A stretch of 64,000 nt of DNA from JABJOR01 sp965603075 (GTDB lineage: Bacteria; Pseudomonadota; Alphaproteobacteria; Rhodospirillales; Casp-alpha2), in NCBI GenBank assembly GCA_965603075.1, contig CBFDBO010000016.1, positions 11,000 to 74,999 on the forward strand. The letters run 5' to 3'. Shown in pieces: positions 1 to 7,514 of the stretch (within the stretch, counting starts at the first letter, position 1; every line of letters begins with the position of its first letter). The translations under genes and the position numbers were made by a program. The notes beneath the pieces are model-generated. The model did not search any database and was not told the origin of the DNA. It was given only the letters and a program-made list of their open reading frames with translations.

Positions 1-51
1 AAATAGGATTTTGCCTGCAGCCATTAATTTAAAAATTTAAAGGAGCGTCCC

Positions 52-984
52 TTGTACCGTTTCATTCTTGCCGTCCTCTTCTTTTTAGTACCCGTCACGG
101 CGAACGCCCAAGACGTGCCGCTTAGAATATCACACGTGGGTGGTGGCGAGGGCGAGGGCGTTTACGCCCTCATTGGCGAACTGGACCAACGCTCGCCAAC
201 GAATTTCGGCAACAACGCCACCTTCGGCGCCATTGTCACCGCGGACGGCGTGGTATTGATCGATCCGGGCGGCAGCGCAAAGGGCGCTGCAATGCTGGAA
301 ACGGCGGTTCAGACCGTAACCGATAAACCCATTATTGCGGTCATCAACACTGGTGGCCAAGATCACCGCTGGTTGGGCAACGATTATTTCAAAAACAAAG
401 GCGCGCGCATCATCGCCTCCGCCGCCGCCGTCGCCGACCAGCAAGAACGGGTTGGCGATCAATTGACGGGCCTAGAATTTTTTATGGGCGCTGAGGGTCT
501 GTCCGGTACCAAACCGGTCCACGCCCATGAAACCTTTGAGGACGCTCTGGACCTAGAAATCGGCGGTGTCCAAATTCAGCTACGCCACCCCGGCGGCGCC
601 CATACGCCGGGCGATGCTTTCGTCTGGCTGCCCGAAACACGTATCGTGTTCAGCGGCGACATCGTCTACATGGATCGGATGCTGGCCGTCAACGACTATT
701 CCGACAGCGCCGCTTGGATACAGGCTTTCCAAGCCATGGCCGCCTTCGATCCAAAGATTGTGGTCCCCGGCCACGGCGACCCGGCCCCCTTGGATAAGGC
801 ACGGGCGCAGACCCTCGATTACCTAAAGAACCTGCGCCATAAAATAGGCCAAGTCATCGATAACGGCGGCGTCATTGAACAGGCCACCGCCGTCGATCAA
901 TCATCCTTCGCCGAACTCTATAATTTCTCGCAACTGGCCAAACGAAATGCCCAGCAAGTCTTCATCCACATGGAATTCGAATAA
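52..984 (+). CDS. Exported MBL-fold metallo-hydrolase-like protein with altered metal site
   Basis: A 310-residue protein of the metallo-beta-lactamase superfamily. The TTG start is supported by AGGAG at 41-45. Residues 1-20 form a signal peptide (hydrophobic FILAVLFFLVPV, then ANA before the likely cleavage), so the protein is probably periplasmic. Fold landmarks are visible: NTGGQDH (99-105), GGAHTPGD (181-188), FSGDIVY (200-206) and VPGHGD (238-243). The canonical HxHxDH cluster is missing: the sequence reads T-G-G-Q-D-H, so at least two of the usual zinc ligands are absent, while H184, D203 and H241 remain. It most resembles the exported MBL proteins linked to quinoprotein or sulfur-oxidation (SoxH-like) clusters, but no such genes are nearby. 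The substrate is unknown. The family call is firm; enzymatic activity is not assured. Confidence 0.8.
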   Translation: MYRFILAVLFFLVPVTANAQDVPLRISHVGGGEGEGVYALIGELDQRSPTNFGNNATFGAIVTADGVVLIDPGGSAKGAAMLETAVQTVTDKPIIAVINTGGQDHRWLGNDYFKNKGARIIASAAAVADQQERVGDQLTGLEFFMGAEGLSGTKPVHAHETFEDALDLEIGGVQIQLRHPGGAHTPGDAFVWLPETRIVFSGDIVYMDRMLAVNDYSDSAAWIQAFQAMAAFDPKIVVPGHGDPAPLDKARAQTLDYLKNLRHKIGQVIDNGGVIEQATAVDQSSFAELYNFSQLAKRNAQQVFIHMEFE

Positions 985-1193
985 ATTTTTTTTGAATCAG
1001 GTCTGTTCAGAGACCTCACCCGCGACAAAGACTTCGTCTTACTTTACGGGCCTGAATAATTAAACCCGGTGTGCGCTACGCATGCCGAGCTTTTCATTGC
1101 GATTTTGTTTCATTAATTCTACATATTTACTGCACATCTTTTAAGGGAGTAGTGTATGTGATATATTGCATCTAATATTTATAGTGGGGTGAT
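985..1193. other. Intergenic region between MBL gene and DUF3800 gene
   Basis: The 209 bases hold no convincing gene. Directly after the MBL stop codon the same frame stays open to a TAA at 1057-1059 and would read FRDLTRDKDFVLLYGPE at its end, which looks protein-like and may be a coding remnant. A short inverted repeat (AGGTCT/AGACCT, 999-1016) lacks a T-tract. The region becomes AT-rich towards the DUF3800 gene, whose probable ribosome site is GGGGTG just before its ATG. Confidence 0.4.
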
Positions 1194-1982
1194 ATGGGAT
1201 ATACATTATTTGTTGATGAAAGTGGTGAGGAAGGTTTTCAAAAAATTAGAACTTCATCTGAAAAAGGAAGCTCGCCTTGGTTTTCATTAGGTGCTTTTTT
1301 AATGAAAGATACGGATCGAGAAATTGTTTTAAATTGTATTGATGAATGTAAAGCCGTCGTTAAGAAAAAAGAACTTCATGCAACAGACCTTCAACATAAG
1401 CAAAAAGTTTTTGTATGCCAAAGATTCTCAAAATTGCCTATTACTTTTTTTGGTCTTTTATCAAATAAAAGCAGTCTTGAAAGAGGGAACTACAGAAGTA
1501 GAATTGAAGGTGAAACATGGAAATATTACAATAAAAATGCAGGGTACCTTTTAGAGAAAGTTGGTAGATTTTTAGATGAAAACAATATTACAAAATCCGA
1601 ACATAAAATTATTTTTGAAGAAAAAAGAAGCGTTCACTACGGTAGCATGAAAAATTTTCTAAAAGCTTGTTGGTTGGAACCGCATTATAAAGAAGCAGAA
1701 TTTTTGCAATATATAAATATCCCTTCTATTACGGCTGTTCCAAAGAAAGAAGAACCATTGTTTGTAGTTGCAGATTTTATTGCTCATTCATTATTTCAAT
1801 GTTGTGAAGATGCTGATAATTCTGTGACTGAAACGCGCTATTTGAATGAGCTAAGAAGTAATTTTTATAGTGATGATAACGGTGAAATTTTTGATTTTGG
1901 TATTAAGGCAGTTAATAAAATTTCTGATTTGCAATTACAACAACAAGATCAGAGTTTTATTTTAAATTTAAATGCGAAATAG
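1194..1982 (+). CDS. DUF3800 domain protein (AT-rich, probably acquired)
   Basis: A 262-residue protein starting MGYTLFVDESGEEGF. The DESG motif at residues 8-11 and a later acidic stretch around VVADFIAHSLFQ are the hallmarks of the DUF3800 family. Family members are proposed to have an RNase-H-like fold and are often found in genomic islands or beside defence genes; no biochemical role can be read from the sequence. The composition is striking: the 60 bases at 1561-1620 contain 13 G/C (22%), while 60 bases of the next gene (2401-2460) contain 43 (72%). The gene stands alone with no integrase or repeats around it, so it looks like a horizontally acquired single-gene insertion. The family assignment is good; the function is unknown. 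Confidence 0.8.
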   Translation: MGYTLFVDESGEEGFQKIRTSSEKGSSPWFSLGAFLMKDTDREIVLNCIDECKAVVKKKELHATDLQHKQKVFVCQRFSKLPITFFGLLSNKSSLERGNYRSRIEGETWKYYNKNAGYLLEKVGRFLDENNITKSEHKIIFEEKRSVHYGSMKNFLKACWLEPHYKEAEFLQYINIPSITAVPKKEEPLFVVADFIAHSLFQCCEDADNSVTETRYLNELRSNFYSDDNGEIFDFGIKAVNKISDLQLQQQDQSFILNLNAK

Positions 1983-2171
1983 GATAAAGCTTTACGGTGA
2001 AAGTTTACAAATTAACAGAATTTTGGTTTCGATTCCGGTGAGGATTTCCAAATTATCAAATCCCCCCATCCCCCAAACAAAGAATCCGCAATGCGGACTT
2101 GCTGCGGTGTGGGAAAATTTTGTAAACTAGGGGTATCTATTAATAATCCTTAACAACAGGCCAAAAACATT

Positions 2172-3086
2172 ATGAGCTCTGACACAGATCGCCTTCTTGA
2201 CCGCCGGACATTAAAACGCAGCCTGATTTTTTGGCGGGTGGTGGGGGTGGTTGCCATTGTGGCGGTGTTGGGCGTATCGGTGTTTAATCATGATGTACTG
2301 CCCGAGGACCCCTATGTTGCCATGCTGGATGTGAACGGCGTGATCTTCACCGATGACGAGCGCGACGATTTGTTGGAAGACATGATTACCGATGACAAGG
2401 TCAAGGCGCTGATCGTGCGCATCGACAGCCCCGGCGGCACCTTTGTGGGGGGCGAGGCGCTGTACCTTAGCATACGCGAGCTGGCGGCCACCAAACCCGT
2501 GGTGGCCGTGATCGGCAATGTGGGGACGTCGGCGGCCTATATGGCGGCCATCGGCACCCAGCGGATTTTTGCCAGCACCGGTTCCATCACCGCCTCCATC
2601 GGGGTGATTATGCAAAGCGCCAACGTGTCGGGTCTGTTGGAAAAATTGGGTGTGGAGCCGCTGGTGGTCAAAAGCGGCGATTTGAAAGCCCAACCCAACC
2701 CCATGGAGCCCTTTACACCCGCGGCCCAAGTCATGGTGCAAGGTGTGATCGCGGACCTGCACGATATCTTTGTGGCGATGGTGGCCGAACGGCGGAATTT
2801 ATCCCCTGAAGATGCCCTTTTATTGTCCGATGGACGGATCATGACCGGGCGGCAAGCCATTACCGCGTCCTTGGTGGATGAAATCGGCGGCAAGAATGAA
2901 GCCCGCAATTGGTTGACGCAATCGGCGGGAATCGACGCGGAACTGGCCCTTATCAACGTAACACCCATTGATGAGGTGGATCGGTGGTCCCATGCGTTCT
3001 CAATCTTTATGGGAAAAACTCTGTTTTCTGAACGACTTAGCCTTGACGGTGCACTGTCACTCTGGCACCCTCAGTTAAATTTATGA
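2172..3086 (+). CDS. sppA: Signal peptide peptidase SppA (S49 family)
   Basis: A membrane-anchored serine protease that cleaves leftover signal peptides in the inner membrane. The 304-residue protein has one transmembrane segment near residues 18-37 (FWRVVGVVAIVAVLGVSVF), followed by a ClpP/crotonase-like S49 domain. IVRIDSPGGTFVGGE and the GTSAAYMAA motif contain the probable nucleophile Ser, and SGDLKAQPNP carries the probable general-base Lys. The length matches the short SppA form with a single catalytic domain. It lies 121 bp upstream of ihfB in the same direction, a neighbourhood common in Alphaproteobacteria. The ATG has only a weak upstream ribosome site (AACAGGCC). Confidence 0.92.
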   Translation: MSSDTDRLLDRRTLKRSLIFWRVVGVVAIVAVLGVSVFNHDVLPEDPYVAMLDVNGVIFTDDERDDLLEDMITDDKVKALIVRIDSPGGTFVGGEALYLSIRELAATKPVVAVIGNVGTSAAYMAAIGTQRIFASTGSITASIGVIMQSANVSGLLEKLGVEPLVVKSGDLKAQPNPMEPFTPAAQVMVQGVIADLHDIFVAMVAERRNLSPEDALLLSDGRIMTGRQAITASLVDEIGGKNEARNWLTQSAGIDAELALINVTPIDEVDRWSHAFSIFMGKTLFSERLSLDGALSLWHPQLNL

Positions 3087-3207
3087 TGATATGTCAGAAA
3101 CGAAATACAGCTTGCTAGTGTATAAGACTATAATTTGTGTATATGCCTAAAATTTATGTGTAAGCCTATTAAAAAGCTCGTATAATAATAGCGAGGAGGG
3201 AGTATCG

Positions 3208-3486
3208 ATGACAAAATCAGAACTAATTGCCCGTCTGGCCGCTGCAAATCCGCACCTGTTTCAGCGCGATATCGAACGGATCGTAACAACCATATTTGAC
3301 GAAATTACCGACGCGCTGGCCAATGGCGACCGGGTGGAACTACGCGGCTTTGGCGCGTTCTCGGTTAAACAACGCGGGTCCCGTGTGGGTCGCAATCCCC
3401 GTACCGGTGAAGCGGTGGATGTGTCGGAAAAATACATTCCCTATTTCAAGACAGGCAAACAATTACGAGAAAAGCTAAACACCTGA
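3208..3486 (+). CDS. ihfB: Integration host factor subunit beta
   Basis: The beta subunit of the heterodimeric DNA-bending protein IHF, which shapes promoters, origins and recombination complexes. The 92-residue HU/IHF fold begins MTKSELIARLAAANPHL and contains ELRGFGAFSV followed by the arm motif GRNPRTGE, whose proline intercalates into DNA. The length is exactly typical. A strong ribosome site (AGGAGG, 3194-3199) precedes the ATG by 8 bases. The upstream 120 bp are AT-rich with TATAAT hexamers, but I could not pair them with a good -35 element. The partner ihfA is not in the window. Confidence 0.96.
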   Translation: MTKSELIARLAAANPHLFQRDIERIVTTIFDEITDALANGDRVELRGFGAFSVKQRGSRVGRNPRTGEAVDVSEKYIPYFKTGKQLREKLNT

Positions 3487-3592
3487 TTTTGTTTCTATAT
3501 TTCTGTAGCGGTTTAAAATTGGTCGCGTTTTATAAAGACGATTTTTCGGTACGTATAAGACGATTTAATATCTTAAAAACGGCATAAAACCT

Positions 3593-3979
3593 GTGAAATT
3601 TCTATCCTGGATTATCCTGCTTCCCCTTGCTTTTGTGCTGATCATTTTCAGTGTCAGCAACCGCGGTTCTGTGCCCATCGATCTATGGCCGTTGCCGTAC
3701 GGTATTGAAATCCCGCTTTATATATTATTAATCGCTACGTTGCTGGTTGGTGTTTTATGGGGCGGGGTATCCACATGGATGCGCGCCGGCCAAACACGCC
3801 GCGCGGGACGACTGAAAGCCCAAGAAAATCGCACGCTATCGAGTGAAATAACCCTATTGAAAAAGCAGGTTGAAAACCTAAAAGCCGAAATTAAACTCAG
3901 CCAAACGATTGTTTCACGTGAAACAATTTCACAGTCTGAAAATGTAGAACCTTTAAAATTAGAAAATAAATCCAAATGA
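3593..3979 (+). CDS. lapA: LapA-domain inner-membrane protein (DUF1049)
   Basis: A 128-residue membrane protein of the LapA family, which in enterobacteria takes part in lipopolysaccharide assembly control with LapB. Two transmembrane helices are visible (about residues 4-22 and 41-60), joined by the typical SNRGSVPIDLWPLP loop. A basic stretch and a probable coiled coil follow (LSSEITLLKKQVENLKAEI). The start is GTG with little ribosome-site support. The stop overlaps the pyrF start as ATGA, so the two are translationally coupled. The 3' part of the reading frame contains a perfect parS palindrome (3910-3925), so the residues around SRETIS are partly dictated by a DNA site. No LapB homologue is present in the window. 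Confidence 0.85.
   Translation: MKFLSWIILLPLAFVLIIFSVSNRGSVPIDLWPLPYGIEIPLYILLIATLLVGVLWGGVSTWMRAGQTRRAGRLKAQENRTLSSEITLLKKQVENLKAEIKLSQTIVSRETISQSENVEPLKLENKSK
3910..3925. other. parS centromere-like site (ParB-binding palindrome) inside lapA
   Basis: The 16 bases TGTTTCACGTGAAACA match the bacterial parS consensus at every position, and the palindrome extends to 20 bases (3908-3927). ParB/Spo0J binds such sites and spreads to form the chromosome-partition complex; they cluster near the replication origin. A perfect 16-mer is very unlikely by chance in 64 kb. It lies within the coding region of lapA, which is normal for parS sites. I found no second copy in this window. Confidence 0.85.
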
Positions 3980-4674
3980 AACCTTCTGATCGAATTTACA
4001 CAGCCCTCGATACAACCGACGCGAACCAAGCCGTTTCGCTCGCCAAAACCTTAAAAGGTCACGTCGGCGGTATGAAAGTCGGCAAAGAATTTTTCACCGC
4101 CAACGGTCCCCAAGGCGTTGCAAAAGTCGCAAACGTTGGCATGCCGATTTTTCTCGATTTGAAATTCCACGATATTCCCAACACCGTGGCCGGGGCCATT
4201 CGCGCCTCGCTGCCCTTAAAACCCGCCATCGTGAATGTCCACGCCCAAGGCGGCAAAGCCATGATGGAAGCCGCCGTAGCCGCCGCTGAGACCGCTGGTA
4301 AATCCCGCCCGCTGGTGCTCGCCGTGACCATTTTAACATCCCTCGACGATGATGATTTACAATCCACAGGGATCACAGACGGGGTCGGTAACCAAGTGGT
4401 CCGATTGGCAAAACTCGCGCAATCTTGCGGCATTGATGGGGTGGTATGCTCCGCCTTTGAAATTGATGCCCTGCGCCAAGCTTGTGGGCCCAACTTTAAA
4501 TTATTGGTCCCCGGCATCCGCCCCACATGGTCGGTCAGCGGGGATCAAAAACGGGTTATGACCCCCCGCCAAGCCATCGACCGGGGCGCGGATTATCTCG
4601 TCATTGGCCGCCCGATCACCAGCGCCAACGAACCGCTGGACGCGGCTATCCGCATCGCCGATGAGTTAGGGTGA
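3976..4674 (+). CDS. pyrF: Orotidine 5'-phosphate decarboxylase
   Basis: Catalyses the last step of UMP synthesis, OMP to UMP plus CO2, in the cytosol. The 232-residue TIM-barrel enzyme shows the catalytic signature DLKFHDIPNT, with D61, K63 and D66 as the charged network. The phosphate-binding end reads VPGIRP and later YLVIGRPIT. The length is typical for the short bacterial class. It overlaps lapA by 4 bp and is followed 6 bp later by trpF, so it is part of a lapA-pyrF-trpF transcription unit. No other pyrimidine gene is present in the window. Confidence 0.96.
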   Translation: MKPSDRIYTALDTTDANQAVSLAKTLKGHVGGMKVGKEFFTANGPQGVAKVANVGMPIFLDLKFHDIPNTVAGAIRASLPLKPAIVNVHAQGGKAMMEAAVAAAETAGKSRPLVLAVTILTSLDDDDLQSTGITDGVGNQVVRLAKLAQSCGIDGVVCSAFEIDALRQACGPNFKLLVPGIRPTWSVSGDQKRVMTPRQAIDRGADYLVIGRPITSANEPLDAAIRIADELG

Positions 4675-4680
4675 ACTGGC

Positions 4681-5322
4681 ATGAGTACTCTCATTAAAAT
4701 TTGTGGACTGTCGACCCAAGACAGCGTCGATACCGCCGTTGAGGCGGGCGCCGATATGGTGGGCTTCGTCTTTTTCGAACGTTCGCCCCGGGCCGTCAGC
4801 CCCGCCCATGCGGGTGCTTTGGGCGCGCGGGTGCCGGATACGGTTGAGCGTGTTGGTCTGATCGTCGATGCCACCGATGACGAAATCGCCACCATTTTGC
4901 AAAAAGCCACCCTCGATGTGCTACAACTGCACGGCTCAGAATCCGTGGCACGGGTGGCGGACGTTTCAAATAAATTCAAGCTACCCGTAATGAAGGCGCT
5001 CGCTATTTCTGAGCCCGCTGATCTGGATTTAGCTCAAACCTATGAGGACGTTGCTGACGCGCTGCTTTTTGACGCCAAACCACCCAAAGGGGCCACCCGC
5101 CCCGGGGGCAATGCGGTCACCTTTGATTGGACGATACTCAATAATTACAGTGGTGGAACGCCGTGGTTGCTGGCGGGGGGAATTACCCCGGAAAACGTGG
5201 GCGATGCCCTGCGGATTAGTGGCGCGCCCGGCGTGGATGTTTCGTCTGCGATTGAACAATCACCGGGTGTCAAAGACAACGCCAAAATTGTGCAATTTAT
5301 CAAGGCCGTAAAATCGGTTTAA
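4681..5322 (+). CDS. trpF: Phosphoribosylanthranilate isomerase
   Basis: The third enzyme of tryptophan synthesis, isomerising N-(5'-phosphoribosyl)anthranilate to the carboxyphenylamino-deoxyribulose phosphate. The 213-residue TIM barrel starts with the diagnostic LIKICGL (Cys8 is the likely general base). It also contains GLIVDATDDE (catalytic Asp region), LQLHGSE, WLLAGGI and the phosphate-binding end GVDVSSAIE. It is a stand-alone TrpF, not fused to TrpC. It sits 6 bp after pyrF and about 100 bp before trpB; that gap carries a 14-bp tandem repeat. The trpE, trpG, trpD and trpC genes are elsewhere. Confidence 0.95.
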   Translation: MSTLIKICGLSTQDSVDTAVEAGADMVGFVFFERSPRAVSPAHAGALGARVPDTVERVGLIVDATDDEIATILQKATLDVLQLHGSESVARVADVSNKFKLPVMKALAISEPADLDLAQTYEDVADALLFDAKPPKGATRPGGNAVTFDWTILNNYSGGTPWLLAGGITPENVGDALRISGAPGVDVSSAIEQSPGVKDNAKIVQFIKAVKSV

Positions 5323-5358
5323 TGGATAAGATTTGCTGTAATTTAGGGGCGTTGTAGG

Positions 5359-5386
5359 CTATTAAATGTGCACTATTAAATGTGTA
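5359..5386. repeat. 14-bp tandem repeat upstream of trpB
   Basis: Two adjacent copies of CTATTAAATGTGCA / CTATTAAATGTGTA, followed by a decayed third start (CTATAAATTTA). The array sits in the 100-bp trpF-trpB gap, about 40 bp before the trpB ribosome site. It could form part of a trpB promoter (TTGTAG at 5352 with an AT-rich hexamer downstream), but that is only a guess. Confidence 0.75.
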
Positions 5387-5426
5387 CTATAAATTTATCC
5401 ATAATTAGAACAGGCAGGATAGCTTG

Positions 5427-6650
5427 ATGAGCGATCTAAATACCGCACCCAATACATACCGCGCTGGCGCAGACGAAGGCGGTCACTTTGGCATTTTCGG
5501 GGGCCGCTATGTGGCGGAGACCTTGATGCCATTGATCTTGGACGTTGAAGCGGCCTACACCAAATACAAAGACGACCCAGAGTTTCAGGATGAGCTAAAT
5601 TACTACCTGAAACACTATGTCGGACGGCCCAGCCCGCTGTATTTTGCCCAGCGCATTACCGAACATTGTGGTGGTGCCAAAGTCTATATGAAACGCGACG
5701 AGCTAAACCATACCGGCGCGCATAAGATCAATTCCACCATGGGTCAAATCTTGCTTGCCAAACGCATGGGTAAACCCCGCATTATTGCTGAAACGGGCGC
5801 GGGCCAGCACGGCGTTGCCACCGCGACGGTCTGTGCATTGTTTGGCCTTAAATGTGTTGTTTACATGGGTGCGACCGACATCAAACGTCAGGCCCCCAAT
5901 GTATTTCGCATGAAATTACTGGGCGCGGAAGTGGTCCCGGTCACCAGCGGAACGGGCACCCTAAAAGATGCCATGAACGAAGCCTTGCGCGACTGGGTCG
6001 CCAATGTTGATAATACCTATTATCTCATCGGCACCGTTGCCGGACCGCACCCTTATCCAACCATGGTACGGGATTTCCAATGCATCATCGGCGATGAAAC
6101 CCGTGTGCAAATGGATGAGGCCGAAAGCCGCTTGCCCGATACTTTGGTCGCCAGCATCGGTGGCGGCTCAAACGCTATGGGTTTGTTCCATCCGTTTTTA
6201 GATGATGCCAGTGTGGATATCATCGGGGTCGAAGCCGCCGGACACGGGATTGAAACTGGCGAACATTGCGCGTCAATCAAGGGCGGACATCCGGGCGTGT
6301 TGCACGGTAATCGGACCTATTTATTACAAGACGATGATGGTCAGATTTATGACGGACATTCAATTTCAGCGGGTCTCGATTACCCCGGAATTGGCCCCGA
6401 ACATTCCTGGCTACATTCAGTGGGCCGGGTTAATTATGTATCCATCACCGACAAAGAAGCCCTAGAGGCATTTCAGTTGTGCACCAAATTAGAGGGCATT
6501 ATCCCCGCGTTGGAACCATCGCACGCTTTGGCGCACGTTTTAAAAATCGCACCGGATCTTCCCGAAGATCATTTGATCGTTATGAATATGTGCGGGCGGG
6601 GGGACAAAGATGTCTTTGCCGTGGCTGAGATGTTGGGGGTTGAGTTATGA
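5427..6650 (+). CDS. trpB: Tryptophan synthase beta chain
   Basis: A PLP enzyme that condenses indole with serine to give tryptophan, working in an alpha2-beta2 complex with TrpA. The 407-residue protein carries the PLP lysine in NHTGAHKINSTMG (K100), the phosphate-cradling GGGSNAMG and the C-terminal MNMCGRGDKD. I place the start at the ATG at 5427 rather than the in-frame TTG three bases earlier, because AGGAT at 5416-5420 is better spaced for it. The stop overlaps the trpA start (ATGA), giving translational coupling of the two subunits. Confidence 0.97.
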   Translation: MSDLNTAPNTYRAGADEGGHFGIFGGRYVAETLMPLILDVEAAYTKYKDDPEFQDELNYYLKHYVGRPSPLYFAQRITEHCGGAKVYMKRDELNHTGAHKINSTMGQILLAKRMGKPRIIAETGAGQHGVATATVCALFGLKCVVYMGATDIKRQAPNVFRMKLLGAEVVPVTSGTGTLKDAMNEALRDWVANVDNTYYLIGTVAGPHPYPTMVRDFQCIIGDETRVQMDEAESRLPDTLVASIGGGSNAMGLFHPFLDDASVDIIGVEAAGHGIETGEHCASIKGGHPGVLHGNRTYLLQDDDGQIYDGHSISAGLDYPGIGPEHSWLHSVGRVNYVSITDKEALEAFQLCTKLEGIIPALEPSHALAHVLKIAPDLPEDHLIVMNMCGRGDKDVFAVAEMLGVEL

Positions 6651-7483
6651 GCAACCCTAACCAGCCTGAAACCCGTATCGACAGACATTTCAAAGCCCTT
6701 AAAGAACAAGGCCGCAGCGGTCTCGGTGTGTTCATAACCGCCGGGGACCCGGACTACGATACGTCCTTGGAAATCCTAAAAGGGCTGCCAGCCGCCGGCG
6801 CAGATATGATCGAATTTGGTATGCCGTTTTCTGATCCCATGGCCGATGGCCCGGCTATTCAGGTTGCGTCCCAGCGATCATTAGCGGGCGGTCAGAACAT
6901 GAAAAAGACCCTCGCAATGGTAAGCGAGTTTCGCAAAAATAATGACACAACCCCGATTGTGCTGATGGGGTATTATAACCCCATCCACAGTTACGGTGTT
7001 GATGCATTTTTGCGTGACGCCGTAGACGCGGGCGTTGACGGTTTGATCATTGTTGATCTGCCGCCTGAGGAAGAAACCGAACTGGCCCTGCCGGCAATTG
7101 CCGCCGGGATCAATTTTATTTATCTGGCTGCCCCCACCACCAGCGACGATCGTTTGCCGCGGGTGCTGGAACACGCATCTGGTTTTATCTACTACGTTTC
7201 CATTACCGGGATCACCGGAACCGCGTCTACAACGGCGGCCCAGATCAAACCAAATATTGATCGTATCCGTGCCCATACGGATATTCCTGTGGCGATTGGT
7301 TTTGGTATCAGAACGGCGGAAAACGTTGCCGATTTTGCTACCATCGCCGATGCTGCTATAGTGGGGACAGCGGTTGTGAATGTGATCGCGGATAATTTGG
7401 ACGAAAACAAATGCGTGAAAGATGGACTGGTTGAAAAAGTACTTACTCTGGTAAGTGAACTGGCCCAGGGATTACATAAGTAA
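6647..7483 (+). CDS. trpA: Tryptophan synthase alpha chain
   Basis: Cleaves indole-3-glycerol phosphate to indole, which is channelled to TrpB. The 278-residue TIM barrel shows IEFGMPFSDPMADGP with the catalytic Glu (E56) and Asp (D67), followed by YYVSITGITGT and VAIGFGIRT at the phosphate site. Length and motifs are standard. It overlaps trpB by 4 bp and is followed by accD after 31 bp, the usual alphaproteobacterial order trpF-trpB-trpA-accD-folC. Confidence 0.97.
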   Translation: MSNPNQPETRIDRHFKALKEQGRSGLGVFITAGDPDYDTSLEILKGLPAAGADMIEFGMPFSDPMADGPAIQVASQRSLAGGQNMKKTLAMVSEFRKNNDTTPIVLMGYYNPIHSYGVDAFLRDAVDAGVDGLIIVDLPPEEETELALPAIAAGINFIYLAAPTTSDDRLPRVLEHASGFIYYVSITGITGTASTTAAQIKPNIDRIRAHTDIPVAIGFGIRTAENVADFATIADAAIVGTAVVNVIADNLDENKCVKDGLVEKVLTLVSELAQGLHK

Positions 7484-7514
7484 TTTTGTTGCTATTAAAA
7501 ATTAAGGATAAAAA

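Noticed and set aside
999..1016. Hairpin AGGTCT/AGACCT after the MBL gene as a terminator
   Set aside because: The stem is only six base pairs and no T-tract follows on either strand.
1194..1982. DUF3800 gene as a transposase or part of an insertion sequence
   Set aside because: No terminal inverted repeats, target duplication or DDE motif are visible. The DESG start is specific to DUF3800.
3087..3207. TATAAT hexamers upstream of ihfB as a sigma-70 promoter
   Set aside because: TATAAT occurs at 3129 and 3181, but no credible -35 box lies 16-18 bp upstream of either. The region is AT-rich, so the hexamers can occur by chance.
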